A DNA stretch of 7,023 nucleotides. It comes from an uncultured Streptococcus sp. (GTDB lineage: Bacteria > Bacillota > Bacilli > Lactobacillales > Streptococcaceae). Of the stretch, positions 1 to 6,096 are shown piece by piece; positions within the stretch are counted from its first letter, which is position 1, and each line of letters starts with the position of its first letter. Under the pieces are notes generated by a model, which saw only the letters and a program-made list of their open reading frames with translations, was not told where the DNA came from and did no database searches. Location of the stretch: contig CAKPXD010000076.1 of the NCBI GenBank assembly GCA_934201655.1, positions 1-7,023 on the forward strand. Direction: 5' to 3'. The translations under genes and the position numbers were made by a program.

Positions 1-2088
1 TAACCCGACAGTCTCACGAATCATCCAATCTAATACGCAACCAAACGCGTAATGATTAAATGAAAAAGTTCCAACTGTACCGTCAGGTTGTATTGCTGCC
101 CAAGATTCCCATATAGTTGTTGCTCCATGGTGAACTTCATAGAACCAAGAAGGACAAGCATCTTGGAAAAAAATAGTCTTAGCTAATTGGCTATGTCCAT
201 GCTGGCAAAGGACATCTAACAAATATGGAACGGATAAGAAGCCTGTATCTAAACGATCTCCATTATCATGAATCAATTGGACCAAACGATCAACTAACTG
301 TCTTTCGATTGTTTCGGGCACTAATTTGAAAGCCAGAGCAAGGACATAACAACCTTGATAATCAGATGTTAGGATGCCATCATTAGTAACAAAATATTTG
401 GAGAAAACCCGTTTAACTTGTTCTGCATAGTCTTTAAAAGGAGTAGCTTCCTTTCCAAGAATATGAGAAATTTTTCCTAAAAGCTCAGCTGAATGGGCTA
501 GAAAGGCTGTTGCAACTAAATCTTTAGTTACCTCAGCTGTCTTCATAGGATTAGGGTCTTTCATCATAAAACTTGGGAACATCCAGTCTCCATAATGAAA
601 CTGAGTATCCCATATATACCGACAATCTCCCACTTTATCTCCTGATGCACTTGCCTGTTCAAATGTAAACCACTTCAACATTGCTTCGTAGTTATCTTGC
701 AAGACTTTTTTATTATTATATCGTTGATAGAGGGTCCATGGCACAATGATGATGGCATCTCCCCACCCTGCAGATGCATAACTACCCGTAAAAACTGCAT
801 TTTTCCCATCTAACGGCATCGGAGAATAATCTACAATTTCCCCAGTATCTCGCTGACTGATTCGGACATTCTTCAACCAACGTTGAATAAAGTCATTTGT
901 ATCGAGATAAAAAGTTGACGAAGGAGCAAATACTTGCATATCTCCTGTCCAACCAACACGTTCCCTTTGAGGGCAGTCTGTTGGAATTGATAACATATTC
1001 CCTTTTTGGCTCCACAAAATATTTGAAAGAAGTTGATTGACTTCACGATTACTGGTTGTAAACCAACCTGTTCTATTCATTTTAGAATAAATAGCAATCG
1101 CTTCAATTTGATCTAAATCTAATTGCAAGAGCCCCGTTACTTTGACATATCGAAAGCCGTGGAAGGTGAAATCTGGTTCTAATATCTCATTTTGCCCACG
1201 ACCAATAAAGATATCTCTTGCATCTTTATTCCTTCCAATAATATTTTTAAAGAAGATTCCCTTCTCATTCAGTGCTTCTGCGTGATCTAGTATAACCTCT
1301 TGTCCATATGCTAACTCCGTCCTCAATCTGATACGACCTGCAATGACTTGACCAAAGTCAACAATAAGACTATCTCCTTCTTTCCAAATCTTTTGAGCAG
1401 GTAATACCTCTTGTCGATAAACAAGGGGACCTTCTTGAGGAACCAATGCCGCATAATCTGATACCATTTCATATACTGTTTCTGGTAGTGGACTCAGAGA
1501 AACTTTCCACTGATCCTCAAGTCGCAAATCTTGTTTCTCTCCAATTTGAATATCGGCATAAACATGTTTTCCACAACCAGCTGAAAAATTTTTATCACTT
1601 GCTATATATTCTACTTGGCCATTTTCATAGCTTATTTTTAAATCAGCTAAAAGAGCTAGTTGATCACCAAATTGGGCACTTCCTCCTTGGACACTAATTC
1701 GTCCTGCATACCATCCATCAGCTACTTCAACAGCTAAGACATTTTCCCCCTCTTTTAGAAGAGCTGTTACATCGTAAGTTTGGTACATAAGAAATTCTGC
1801 GTATTCTGTATAGTCTGGTGTAAAAATGGCTTCTGTTACATTTTCCCCATTTAGAAAAGCCTGATAAATCCCTTTACTAGTGATCGTAAGCTCTGCCTGT
1901 TTCACAGATTCTCTAATAGTGAAGAGTCGCTTAAAGTAAACAGTCGGATGCAGACGCTCTTCAACAGGAGTCTGTGGCCGTAATTTCCCAGAGAACATCT
2001 CCTCTAAGGTAAATTCCGGTTCTTTTGAAATCCTAGCACGTTCGGTTGTAATCCAGTAACCTTTCCACTTCTGCTCCTTTATGTCCAT
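1..2088 (-). CDS. Alpha-L-rhamnosidase, GH78 (partial, C-terminus beyond the window)
   Basis: Inverting glycosidase that removes terminal alpha-L-rhamnose from oligosaccharides or glycosides. The frame is open from the ATG at 2088 to base 1, giving 696 residues with no stop, so the 3' end is cut by the window edge; family members are often about 850-950 residues. An in-frame TAA four codons upstream and an AAGGTGG site fix the start. Visible: N-terminal beta-sandwich with ADGWYAG (123-129), the DFGQVIAGR block (244-252), HAE (269-271), FTFHGFRYV (307-315), then the (alpha/alpha)6 barrel with DCPQRE (371-376), GWTGD (379-383), GWGD (441-444), FHYGDW (497-502), TIWESW (658-663) and NHYAFG near the end. 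By analogy with Bacillus RhaB, E376 is the likely general acid and E661 the general base, with D371 and D383 contacting rhamnose. Only the C-terminal beta-sandwich appears missing. There is no signal peptide, so it should be cytoplasmic. It lies 111 bases after the transporter and is probably cotranscribed with it. Family assignment is very secure; the natural substrate is not known. Confidence 0.96.
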   Translation of the reverse strand, partial: MDIKEQKWKGYWITTERARISKEPEFTLEEMFSGKLRPQTPVEERLHPTVYFKRLFTIRESVKQAELTITSKGIYQAFLNGENVTEAIFTPDYTEYAEFLMYQTYDVTALLKEGENVLAVEVADGWYAGRISVQGGSAQFGDQLALLADLKISYENGQVEYIASDKNFSAGCGKHVYADIQIGEKQDLRLEDQWKVSLSPLPETVYEMVSDYAALVPQEGPLVYRQEVLPAQKIWKEGDSLIVDFGQVIAGRIRLRTELAYGQEVILDHAEALNEKGIFFKNIIGRNKDARDIFIGRGQNEILEPDFTFHGFRYVKVTGLLQLDLDQIEAIAIYSKMNRTGWFTTSNREVNQLLSNILWSQKGNMLSIPTDCPQRERVGWTGDMQVFAPSSTFYLDTNDFIQRWLKNVRISQRDTGEIVDYSPMPLDGKNAVFTGSYASAGWGDAIIIVPWTLYQRYNNKKVLQDNYEAMLKWFTFEQASASGDKVGDCRYIWDTQFHYGDWMFPSFMMKDPNPMKTAEVTKDLVATAFLAHSAELLGKISHILGKEATPFKDYAEQVKRVFSKYFVTNDGILTSDYQGCYVLALAFKLVPETIERQLVDRLVQLIHDNGDRLDTGFLSVPYLLDVLCQHGHSQLAKTIFFQDACPSWFYEVHHGATTIWESWAAIQPDGTVGTFSFNHYAFGCVLDWMIRETVGL

Positions 2089-2095
2089 ACTGTAT

Positions 2096-2102
2096 CCACC
2101 TT
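2096..2102 (-). promoter_or_regulatory. Ribosome binding site of the GH78 gene
   Basis: AAGGTGG (minus strand), one mismatch from AAGGAGG, seven bases before the ATG at 2088. With the in-frame TAA just upstream it decides the start codon of the rhamnosidase. Confidence 0.85.
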
Positions 2103-2147
2103 ATTTTATAAATTCATTTTATTCTATTATCAATATGTTTTTAATAC

Positions 2148-2183
2148 AAAAGACCTAAGAAATACCTATTTCTTAAATCTTTT
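2148..2183 (-). repeat. Long AT-rich hairpin between transporter and rhamnosidase genes
   Basis: Nested inverted repeat seen directly: outer arms AAAAGA (2148-2153) and TCTTTT (2178-2183), a CC/AA internal loop (plus-strand bases), then a perfect 9-bp inner stem TAAGAAATA (2156-2164) with TATTTCTTA (2167-2175) around a two-base CC centre. On the transcribed minus strand it begins 16 bases after the transporter stop codon. The 3' arm ends in TCTTTT but is followed by GTATTAAAAAC, not a clean U tract, and the stem is almost all A-U. It could be a weak terminator or attenuator, an mRNA stabilising or processing site, or a DNA operator. The structure is certain; its role is not. Confidence 0.6.
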
Positions 2184-2199
2184 GATATCTATTCAATTT

Positions 2200-3396
2200 T
2201 TAACGTCCATCAGGAATAAAATCTCCGTGTTCAACTTTGGCTCCGAAACGAGTTACGACTAGTCCAATAACTACTACAGCTGATACTACACCGGCAAAAA
2301 TGAAGGATGGTCCACCTGCAGGAATATGTAAGAGAGCAATGATTTTTGGAGCCAAGGCACCACTTAAAGAGTTAACAAAAGCGTACACAGACATAATCAC
2401 TGGAATTTGTTCTGGCCTTGCCATCATGGAAAGTAAGAATGGTGATGTTGCTAGTACTGTTACCATCGCTACTGCTGAGAAGACGGCTGCGATCATTAGG
2501 ACTACTGGACTAGCAAAGAAGTAGGTAAGGGCCAATGTGATAATAAGCATCAAGAAACCAAAAGCTAGGGTATTAGGCTTGGTAAATTTACGAATGTACT
2601 TCAAACCAAATCCTGTTGCAATTCCACCAATTGTACCAATAGCGTTGATATACCCCGTCATTGCCGTCCCACCAACACCGCGTTCTGCAACAACGATGGA
2701 GAGATTAGCCATATAAGCCGTATAAGCAATTCCAAGTAAGAAAACGATGAAATACATTACATAGACAGAAGGACTCAAACTTTTTACAACCGCAAGAGTA
2801 GATGTTTTAGGATGAATTGTATTCTCTTTACCAGCCTCATTTTCAACTTTATCATTTGGCAAGAAGAAGAGAACCAATAGGAAGACAAGAATCCCTACTA
2901 CGAAAACCCAGTATAGATTCCGCCAGTTTTCCCCACCAAGATAACCACCAACACCGGTTAAGATCATAGAACCAAGGGAGGTAACGCCTGTGTTAATCCC
3001 CATCATTGTGGAGCGTTCTTCGCCATCAAAATATTGGGAAAGCAACATAGGGTTCAACGTTGAAATAAAACCTACACCCATCCCAAGAATGACTGAACAA
3101 GCTAGTAAACCAACCATGGAACTATTCCAAAAGGCTGGAATCAAACCACCTATTGTAACTAAGGTAATCCCTAAAAGTACAAGGTTTTTTTTCGAGATTC
3201 TCATTGCCATTTGCCCTGCAATCAAGGTAATGATTAAAGCACCTAAACCAGGAAGTGTTGATAAAAGTTGGACTGTCGAAATCGGAGTATCTGGAAAATC
3301 CTTTGCAATAGCAGCAATTGCTGCTCCTGTTACTGAACCTGCCATAGCAAGTGAGGCCATCGAGATAACCCCAATACGTGTTTTAATATTATTCAT
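2200..3396 (-). CDS. Major facilitator superfamily transporter, 12 transmembrane helices
   Basis: 398-residue membrane protein, a full-length MFS carrier. Hydrophobic segments fall at about 8-30, 42-63, 70-90, 94-114, 130-151, 159-180, 212-234, 243-263, 275-294, 297-318, 332-354 and 362-383, with a hydrophilic central loop at about 181-207 between the two six-helix halves. The loop between helices 2 and 3 holds a degenerate MFS motif A (GQMAMRISKK, 61-70), and helix 5 is glycine-rich and followed by WR (158-159), as in many MFS proteins. Between two cytoplasmic glycosidases it most plausibly imports their glycoside substrate by cation symport; this is inference from context. Its similarity to CynX/NarK- and drug-efflux-type MFS proteins means that export or another solute cannot be excluded. 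The AAAGG site is 11 bases from the ATG, longer than ideal. It has its own promoter and follows a terminator, so it probably heads a unit with the GH78 gene. Confidence 0.93.
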   Translation of the reverse strand: MNNIKTRIGVISMASLAMAGSVTGAAIAAIAKDFPDTPISTVQLLSTLPGLGALIITLIAGQMAMRISKKNLVLLGITLVTIGGLIPAFWNSSMVGLLACSVILGMGVGFISTLNPMLLSQYFDGEERSTMMGINTGVTSLGSMILTGVGGYLGGENWRNLYWVFVVGILVFLLVLFFLPNDKVENEAGKENTIHPKTSTLAVVKSLSPSVYVMYFIVFLLGIAYTAYMANLSIVVAERGVGGTAMTGYINAIGTIGGIATGFGLKYIRKFTKPNTLAFGFLMLIITLALTYFFASPVVLMIAAVFSAVAMVTVLATSPFLLSMMARPEQIPVIMSVYAFVNSLSGALAPKIIALLHIPAGGPSFIFAGVVSAVVVIGLVVTRFGAKVEHGDFIPDGR

Positions 3397-3403
3397 AAGA
3401 CAT
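3389..3403 (-). other. Four-codon minicistron overlapping the transporter start (possible)
   Basis: On the minus strand ATG TCT TAT GAA TAA begins four bases after the AAAGG at 3412-3408, and its last codons overlap the transporter ATG at 3396 in another frame. The transporter start is 11 bases from that same site, so ribosomes could engage either ATG. Such an arrangement could tune translation by re-initiation, but a chance ATG is equally possible. Confidence 0.2.
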
Positions 3404-3432
3404 GTAGCCTTTCTTTTATTTTCTATAGATAC

Positions 3433-3462
3433 AGTATACTATGAGCTTGATGGAGGTCTCAA
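3433..3462 (-). promoter_or_regulatory. Sigma-70-type promoter of the transporter-rhamnosidase unit
   Basis: Minus strand TTGAGA (-35, 3462-3457), an 18-bp spacer, and TATACT (-10, 3438-3433); each box matches the consensus at 5 of 6 bases. Transcription would start near 3426, giving a leader of about 30 bases before the ATG at 3396. The -10 box lies inside the palindrome AGTATACT (3433-3440). Its place just after the GH2 terminator supports an independent promoter here. Confidence 0.6.
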
Positions 3463-3500
3463 TCTCTAAAAAACAGGTCGTATATGTTCATTTCCTATAT

Positions 3501-3523
3501 TTAGCAACACTCTTACAATACTC
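3501..3523 (-). repeat. Two tandem imperfect repeats, one helical turn apart
   Basis: Minus strand GAGTATTGTAA (3523-3513) followed directly by GAGTGTTGCTAA (3512-3501). The two units differ by one substitution and one inserted base. They sit about 40 bp upstream of the transporter -35 box. Tandem half-sites one turn apart are a common target form for the paired helix-turn-helix motifs of AraC proteins, so this is a candidate activator site; the link is inference. Confidence 0.3.
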
Positions 3524-3531
3524 CTAATTTT

Positions 3532-3582
3532 AAAAAAGAATGTGCTTCTTTGAATTCATTAGAATCCCAAGATCACATTCTT
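3532..3582 (-). terminator. Intrinsic terminator after the GH2 gene
   Basis: On the minus strand AAGAATGTG (3582-3574) pairs perfectly with CACATTCTT (3544-3536), and the 3' arm runs into six T residues (3537-3532). The 29-base loop can fold further through ATTC/GAAT and CTT/AAG pairing. It starts eight bases past the GH2 stop codon. Read in the other direction there is no U tract, so it serves the minus strand only. It separates GH2 from the transporter unit. Confidence 0.82.
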
Positions 3583-3590
3583 CTGTCTAT

Positions 3591-5984
3591 TTATTCCTCT
3601 ACTTTTTTAATTCTAATAACTTCGTTTTTTCCTTCCTTGATAACTAGTGCTTTACCAGAAAAGAGATGGATTTCCTCTTTACTATCAGCTGAAATATCAG
3701 CTGGATCACCATTCCCAAGACCCCGAATAGCAGGATTCTCAATTCTGATCAAATCTACAGCTGTAGGGACTAAGCGACCAAGTGCATCTACTGCCTCAAG
3801 AGCAATTAGAGACGTATCCTTACCTTCATAAAGGATCTTTTGTTGCACTTGAGCTATTTTTCCACTTGTCTCAACTAGTTCCGACACTAGTAGTTTGTGA
3901 TGCTGGTCAAAAGCCCTTACTTCTAAGAAGCCTTCTTCGTAAACGACATCCCACTCTGCTTGACAATCAATTAGTTCAAGCTCTCCTAAGCTCTGACCGT
4001 TGACAACTAATTCGACAGAATGTGCATTAGAAAACACTCTGATAGGGACGGTTCCCCGCTCAGAAATTTCTAGCCCTTCCTTGTTCCAATGGCTTGCAAT
4101 ATGAACCATTGGTTCTTTTGTCCATTGAGCTTTATAATAGTAGTAATAATCTTTAGGAAAACCACAACTATCTGCAATTCCAAATTGGGAACCAATTCCT
4201 GGCCATCCAAATGGAGACGGTTCTCCAAAATAGTCAAAAGCTGTCCAGAGGAAAACTCCTCCCATATAGGTGTGGGTTCTCATGTATTCCATGACTCTTT
4301 CAGGACTAGCTGTTCCACCTACACCTGGCTCTCCTGGTTGACGCTTGCCTGGCAAAATCATAGAATACATGGAACCAAGATTATTGCATTGACAAAGATC
4401 GGCATTGTCTTTGTAAATACCTCTAGTGGAAAAATAAGATGCATTTTCCGTACTCATCATTGGCAGTTCTGGATGATTCTTGTGGATAATTTCCGCCCCG
4501 TTTCCCATCACACCAGCTTCAGGGTAGTTTACTCCAAGAATATCAAAATTTCTTAAATAAGCCTCATCAACGCCTCCTTCAGGACTTAGTAATTCAGCAG
4601 AAACTATTAGAGCTTCATAATTTAGAGATTTGACAATTTTAACTAATTTGCCAACCGTTCGACTTCCAAATTCTGTATTACCTACCAATTCTTCGTTTCC
4701 AATAGACCAAAAGGCAAGACAGGCATGCATCCGGCTCCTCAGGATATTTTTCTTAAGATCTTCAATTCTCCACGCACTTGCTTCTGGAAGACGGTTTTCA
4801 TTCATCAAAATAATACCTAGTCTATCGCAGGCACTAAGCAGTTCATTTGATGCAAAGTGGTGAGCACTTCTCCATGCATTGACTCCCATATCCTTCATCA
4901 CCTTAACTTTGTAATCAACGATATCCTGATTTAGGGCAACACCGACACCTGCAAAATCCTGGTGTTCGCAAACACCTCTAAGTTGATAGGATTTCCCATT
5001 TAAATAGAACCCCTTCGTATCATAATGAAAGGTTCGAATTCCATACTCTTTGGTGACTTGATCATCCCCTATAGAAGCACTTGCTTGGTATAAATAAGGA
5101 TCTTCCGGACTCCATAGATGAGGCATTTCTACCACTAATTCTGTAGTAAATTTTGCCTCTTGACCCGAGTGAATCACTTGCTTTTCAAAAGTGATTTCCT
5201 GACTACTTAGTTTTACCTTAGGTGCTAGGGAAATGGATTGATCTTCATCATTTACTACGGATACTTCCACTCCTAAAACAGCTTCATTCTCTGTTAAGGA
5301 CTTGGTGTATATATAAAAAGAATCTGCATCAAGGTGTAGTTTTGGAGTAATGAGAAGACAAACATTCTTATAGATTCCAGCACCATCATACCACCAGCCC
5401 TCGTGACCTTGAGTAGTATCCACTCGAACCAATACAGTATTGGTCCCCTCCTTGCTATAATAAGCCAGCTCTGTCAGATCATACTCAAATCCTGAATAAG
5501 CACTGTGGTTTCGCCCTAGATAAGCCCCGTTTACCCAGACATCTGTAATTCCTACAATCCCTTCGAATTGCAAAAGGATTTTGTTACCTTTTTTTATGTT
5601 CTCTTCATCCAGATTAAACCGTTTACGATAATAAGCAACACCATCTGGTTTAGACCCACTCATTAGATTTCGTGGATTATTTTCGTAAGGTAGCTCCACT
5701 TTCCAATCATGAGGAAACTTCACCTCTCTCCAGTGCTCATCTAAGTGACTATCTAAGTCTGTATCACAGAGATTACGAAGTCCTATCTCACGATCTCCTT
5801 GGGCGATTAGTCGTAAAAAATGCTCTCCGCCTGAACTTATCGGTAGTCTATCAGTTCCCTCCATCGGTAAGGAAGCCGTCAAACCTCCAAAAGCGTAGGA
5901 TTTCTTAGCAATTTTTTTAGGAGGAATTGGCAATTCTCCAAGATGAAACTGCCAGTTATCATTTAATAATTGTGATTTTCTCAT
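3591..5984 (-). CDS. GH2 family glycosidase, beta-galactosidase type
   Basis: 797-residue retaining glycosidase, expected to cleave a terminal beta-galactoside or related beta-glycoside in the cytoplasm (no signal peptide). Layout: long N-terminal extension (about 15-80), jelly-roll sugar-binding domain (about 85-215, with PHDW 91-94 and YYRK 118-121), immunoglobulin-like domain (about 220-320), TIM barrel (about 325-625), a domain resembling DUF4982 (about 627-695, VNGQSLG) and a C-terminal GH2_C5-like domain (about 715-795). The acid/base is E431 in WSIGNE (426-431); the nucleophile is probably E513 in STENAS. GEPSPFGWPGIGSQFG and GFPKDYYYYYKAQW (587-621) are typical of beta-galactosidase-like members rather than beta-glucuronidases. 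Several usually conserved barrel motifs are altered (RSRMHAC at 416-422, NENR at 395-398, AHHFAS at 374-379). The start is set by AAGAAGG seven bases upstream and an in-frame TGA eight codons upstream. Flanking terminators suggest a single-gene transcript. Fold and family are secure; the exact sugar is not. Confidence 0.95.
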   Translation of the reverse strand: MRKSQLLNDNWQFHLGELPIPPKKIAKKSYAFGGLTASLPMEGTDRLPISSGGEHFLRLIAQGDREIGLRNLCDTDLDSHLDEHWREVKFPHDWKVELPYENNPRNLMSGSKPDGVAYYRKRFNLDEENIKKGNKILLQFEGIVGITDVWVNGAYLGRNHSAYSGFEYDLTELAYYSKEGTNTVLVRVDTTQGHEGWWYDGAGIYKNVCLLITPKLHLDADSFYIYTKSLTENEAVLGVEVSVVNDEDQSISLAPKVKLSSQEITFEKQVIHSGQEAKFTTELVVEMPHLWSPEDPYLYQASASIGDDQVTKEYGIRTFHYDTKGFYLNGKSYQLRGVCEHQDFAGVGVALNQDIVDYKVKVMKDMGVNAWRSAHHFASNELLSACDRLGIILMNENRLPEASAWRIEDLKKNILRSRMHACLAFWSIGNEELVGNTEFGSRTVGKLVKIVKSLNYEALIVSAELLSPEGGVDEAYLRNFDILGVNYPEAGVMGNGAEIIHKNHPELPMMSTENASYFSTRGIYKDNADLCQCNNLGSMYSMILPGKRQPGEPGVGGTASPERVMEYMRTHTYMGGVFLWTAFDYFGEPSPFGWPGIGSQFGIADSCGFPKDYYYYYKAQWTKEPMVHIASHWNKEGLEISERGTVPIRVFSNAHSVELVVNGQSLGELELIDCQAEWDVVYEEGFLEVRAFDQHHKLLVSELVETSGKIAQVQQKILYEGKDTSLIALEAVDALGRLVPTAVDLIRIENPAIRGLGNGDPADISADSKEEIHLFSGKALVIKEGKNEVIRIKKVEE

Positions 5985-5991
5985 AGATGAA

Positions 5992-5998
5992 CCTTCTT
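5992..5998 (-). promoter_or_regulatory. Ribosome binding site of the GH2 gene
   Basis: AAGAAGG on the minus strand, seven bases before the ATG at 5984. Together with the in-frame TGA at 6008-6006 it makes this ATG the only credible start. Confidence 0.8.
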
Positions 5999-6009
5999 TC
6001 TGATATCAT

Positions 6010-6025
6010 TACTGATTTCAGTATA
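6010..6025 (-). promoter_or_regulatory. GH2 promoter -10 region with overlapping 14-bp dyad
   Basis: The minus strand shows a likely -10 box TATACT (6025-6020), with no recognisable -35 hexamer at 16-18 bp upstream. A perfect dyad, TACTGA-TT-TCAGTA (6010-6023, plus strand), overlaps the box and the expected start region. A good -10 without a -35 fits a promoter that needs an activator such as the upstream AraC protein; the dyad may be an operator. Both roles are inferred. The promoter must lie between the regulator's terminator and the ATG at 5984, only about 70 bases. Confidence 0.45.
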
Positions 6026-6053
6026 CCCAATCCTTAGTTTCTCCTCTATAGTC

Positions 6054-6096
6054 AAAAAGAATACAAGCTATGTTCAATTCCTAGCTTGCATTCTTT
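6054..6096 (-). terminator. Intrinsic terminator of the AraC-family regulator gene
   Basis: On the minus strand the arms at 6096-6082 and 6070-6056 form a 15-bp stem with one G-U pair, an 11-base loop and a 3' end reading TTCTTTTT. The 5' arm begins at the base after the TAG stop codon (6099-6097). It isolates the regulator transcript from the GH2 gene downstream on the same strand. In the plus direction the tail TTCTTTCTAAA is poorer and no plus-strand gene needs it. Confidence 0.88.

Noticed and set aside
1..2088. Reading the rhamnosidase as a truncated pseudogene because it lacks a stop codon and C-terminal domain.
   Set aside because: The frame is uninterrupted and all catalytic motifs are present up to base 1; the missing end is due to the window boundary.
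2105..2133. TTGATA (2133-2128), 17-bp spacer, TATAAA (2110-2105) on the minus strand as a promoter for the GH78 gene.
   Set aside because: The boxes and spacing look good, but the -10 ends only two bases before the AAGGTGG ribosome site, so transcripts would start inside it. In this AT-rich gap the match is probably chance.
2990..3469. 159-codon open frame on the plus strand.
   Set aside because: It is antisense to the well-supported MFS gene and its promoter region, its translation resembles no family, and it has no convincing ribosome site. Other plus-strand frames here (for example 1446-1697 and 4089-4556) fail likewise.
3397..3590. A CcpA catabolite-response (cre) site before the transporter gene or in the other gaps.
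   Set aside because: The only CG in the three intergenic gaps (GGTCGTATA near 3476-3484) lacks the flanking TGNAA/TTNCA symmetry; the other two gaps contain no CG.
3591..5984. Assigning the GH2 enzyme as a beta-glucuronidase.
   Set aside because: The region after the nucleophile follows the beta-galactosidase-like GEPSP...FGWPG...GFPKD pattern, and no NxK carboxylate-recognition motif typical of beta-glucuronidases was seen.
6001..6008. Palindrome TGATATCA in the GH2 leader as an operator.
   Set aside because: Eight-base palindromes are expected by chance at this composition and it has no second copy in the window.
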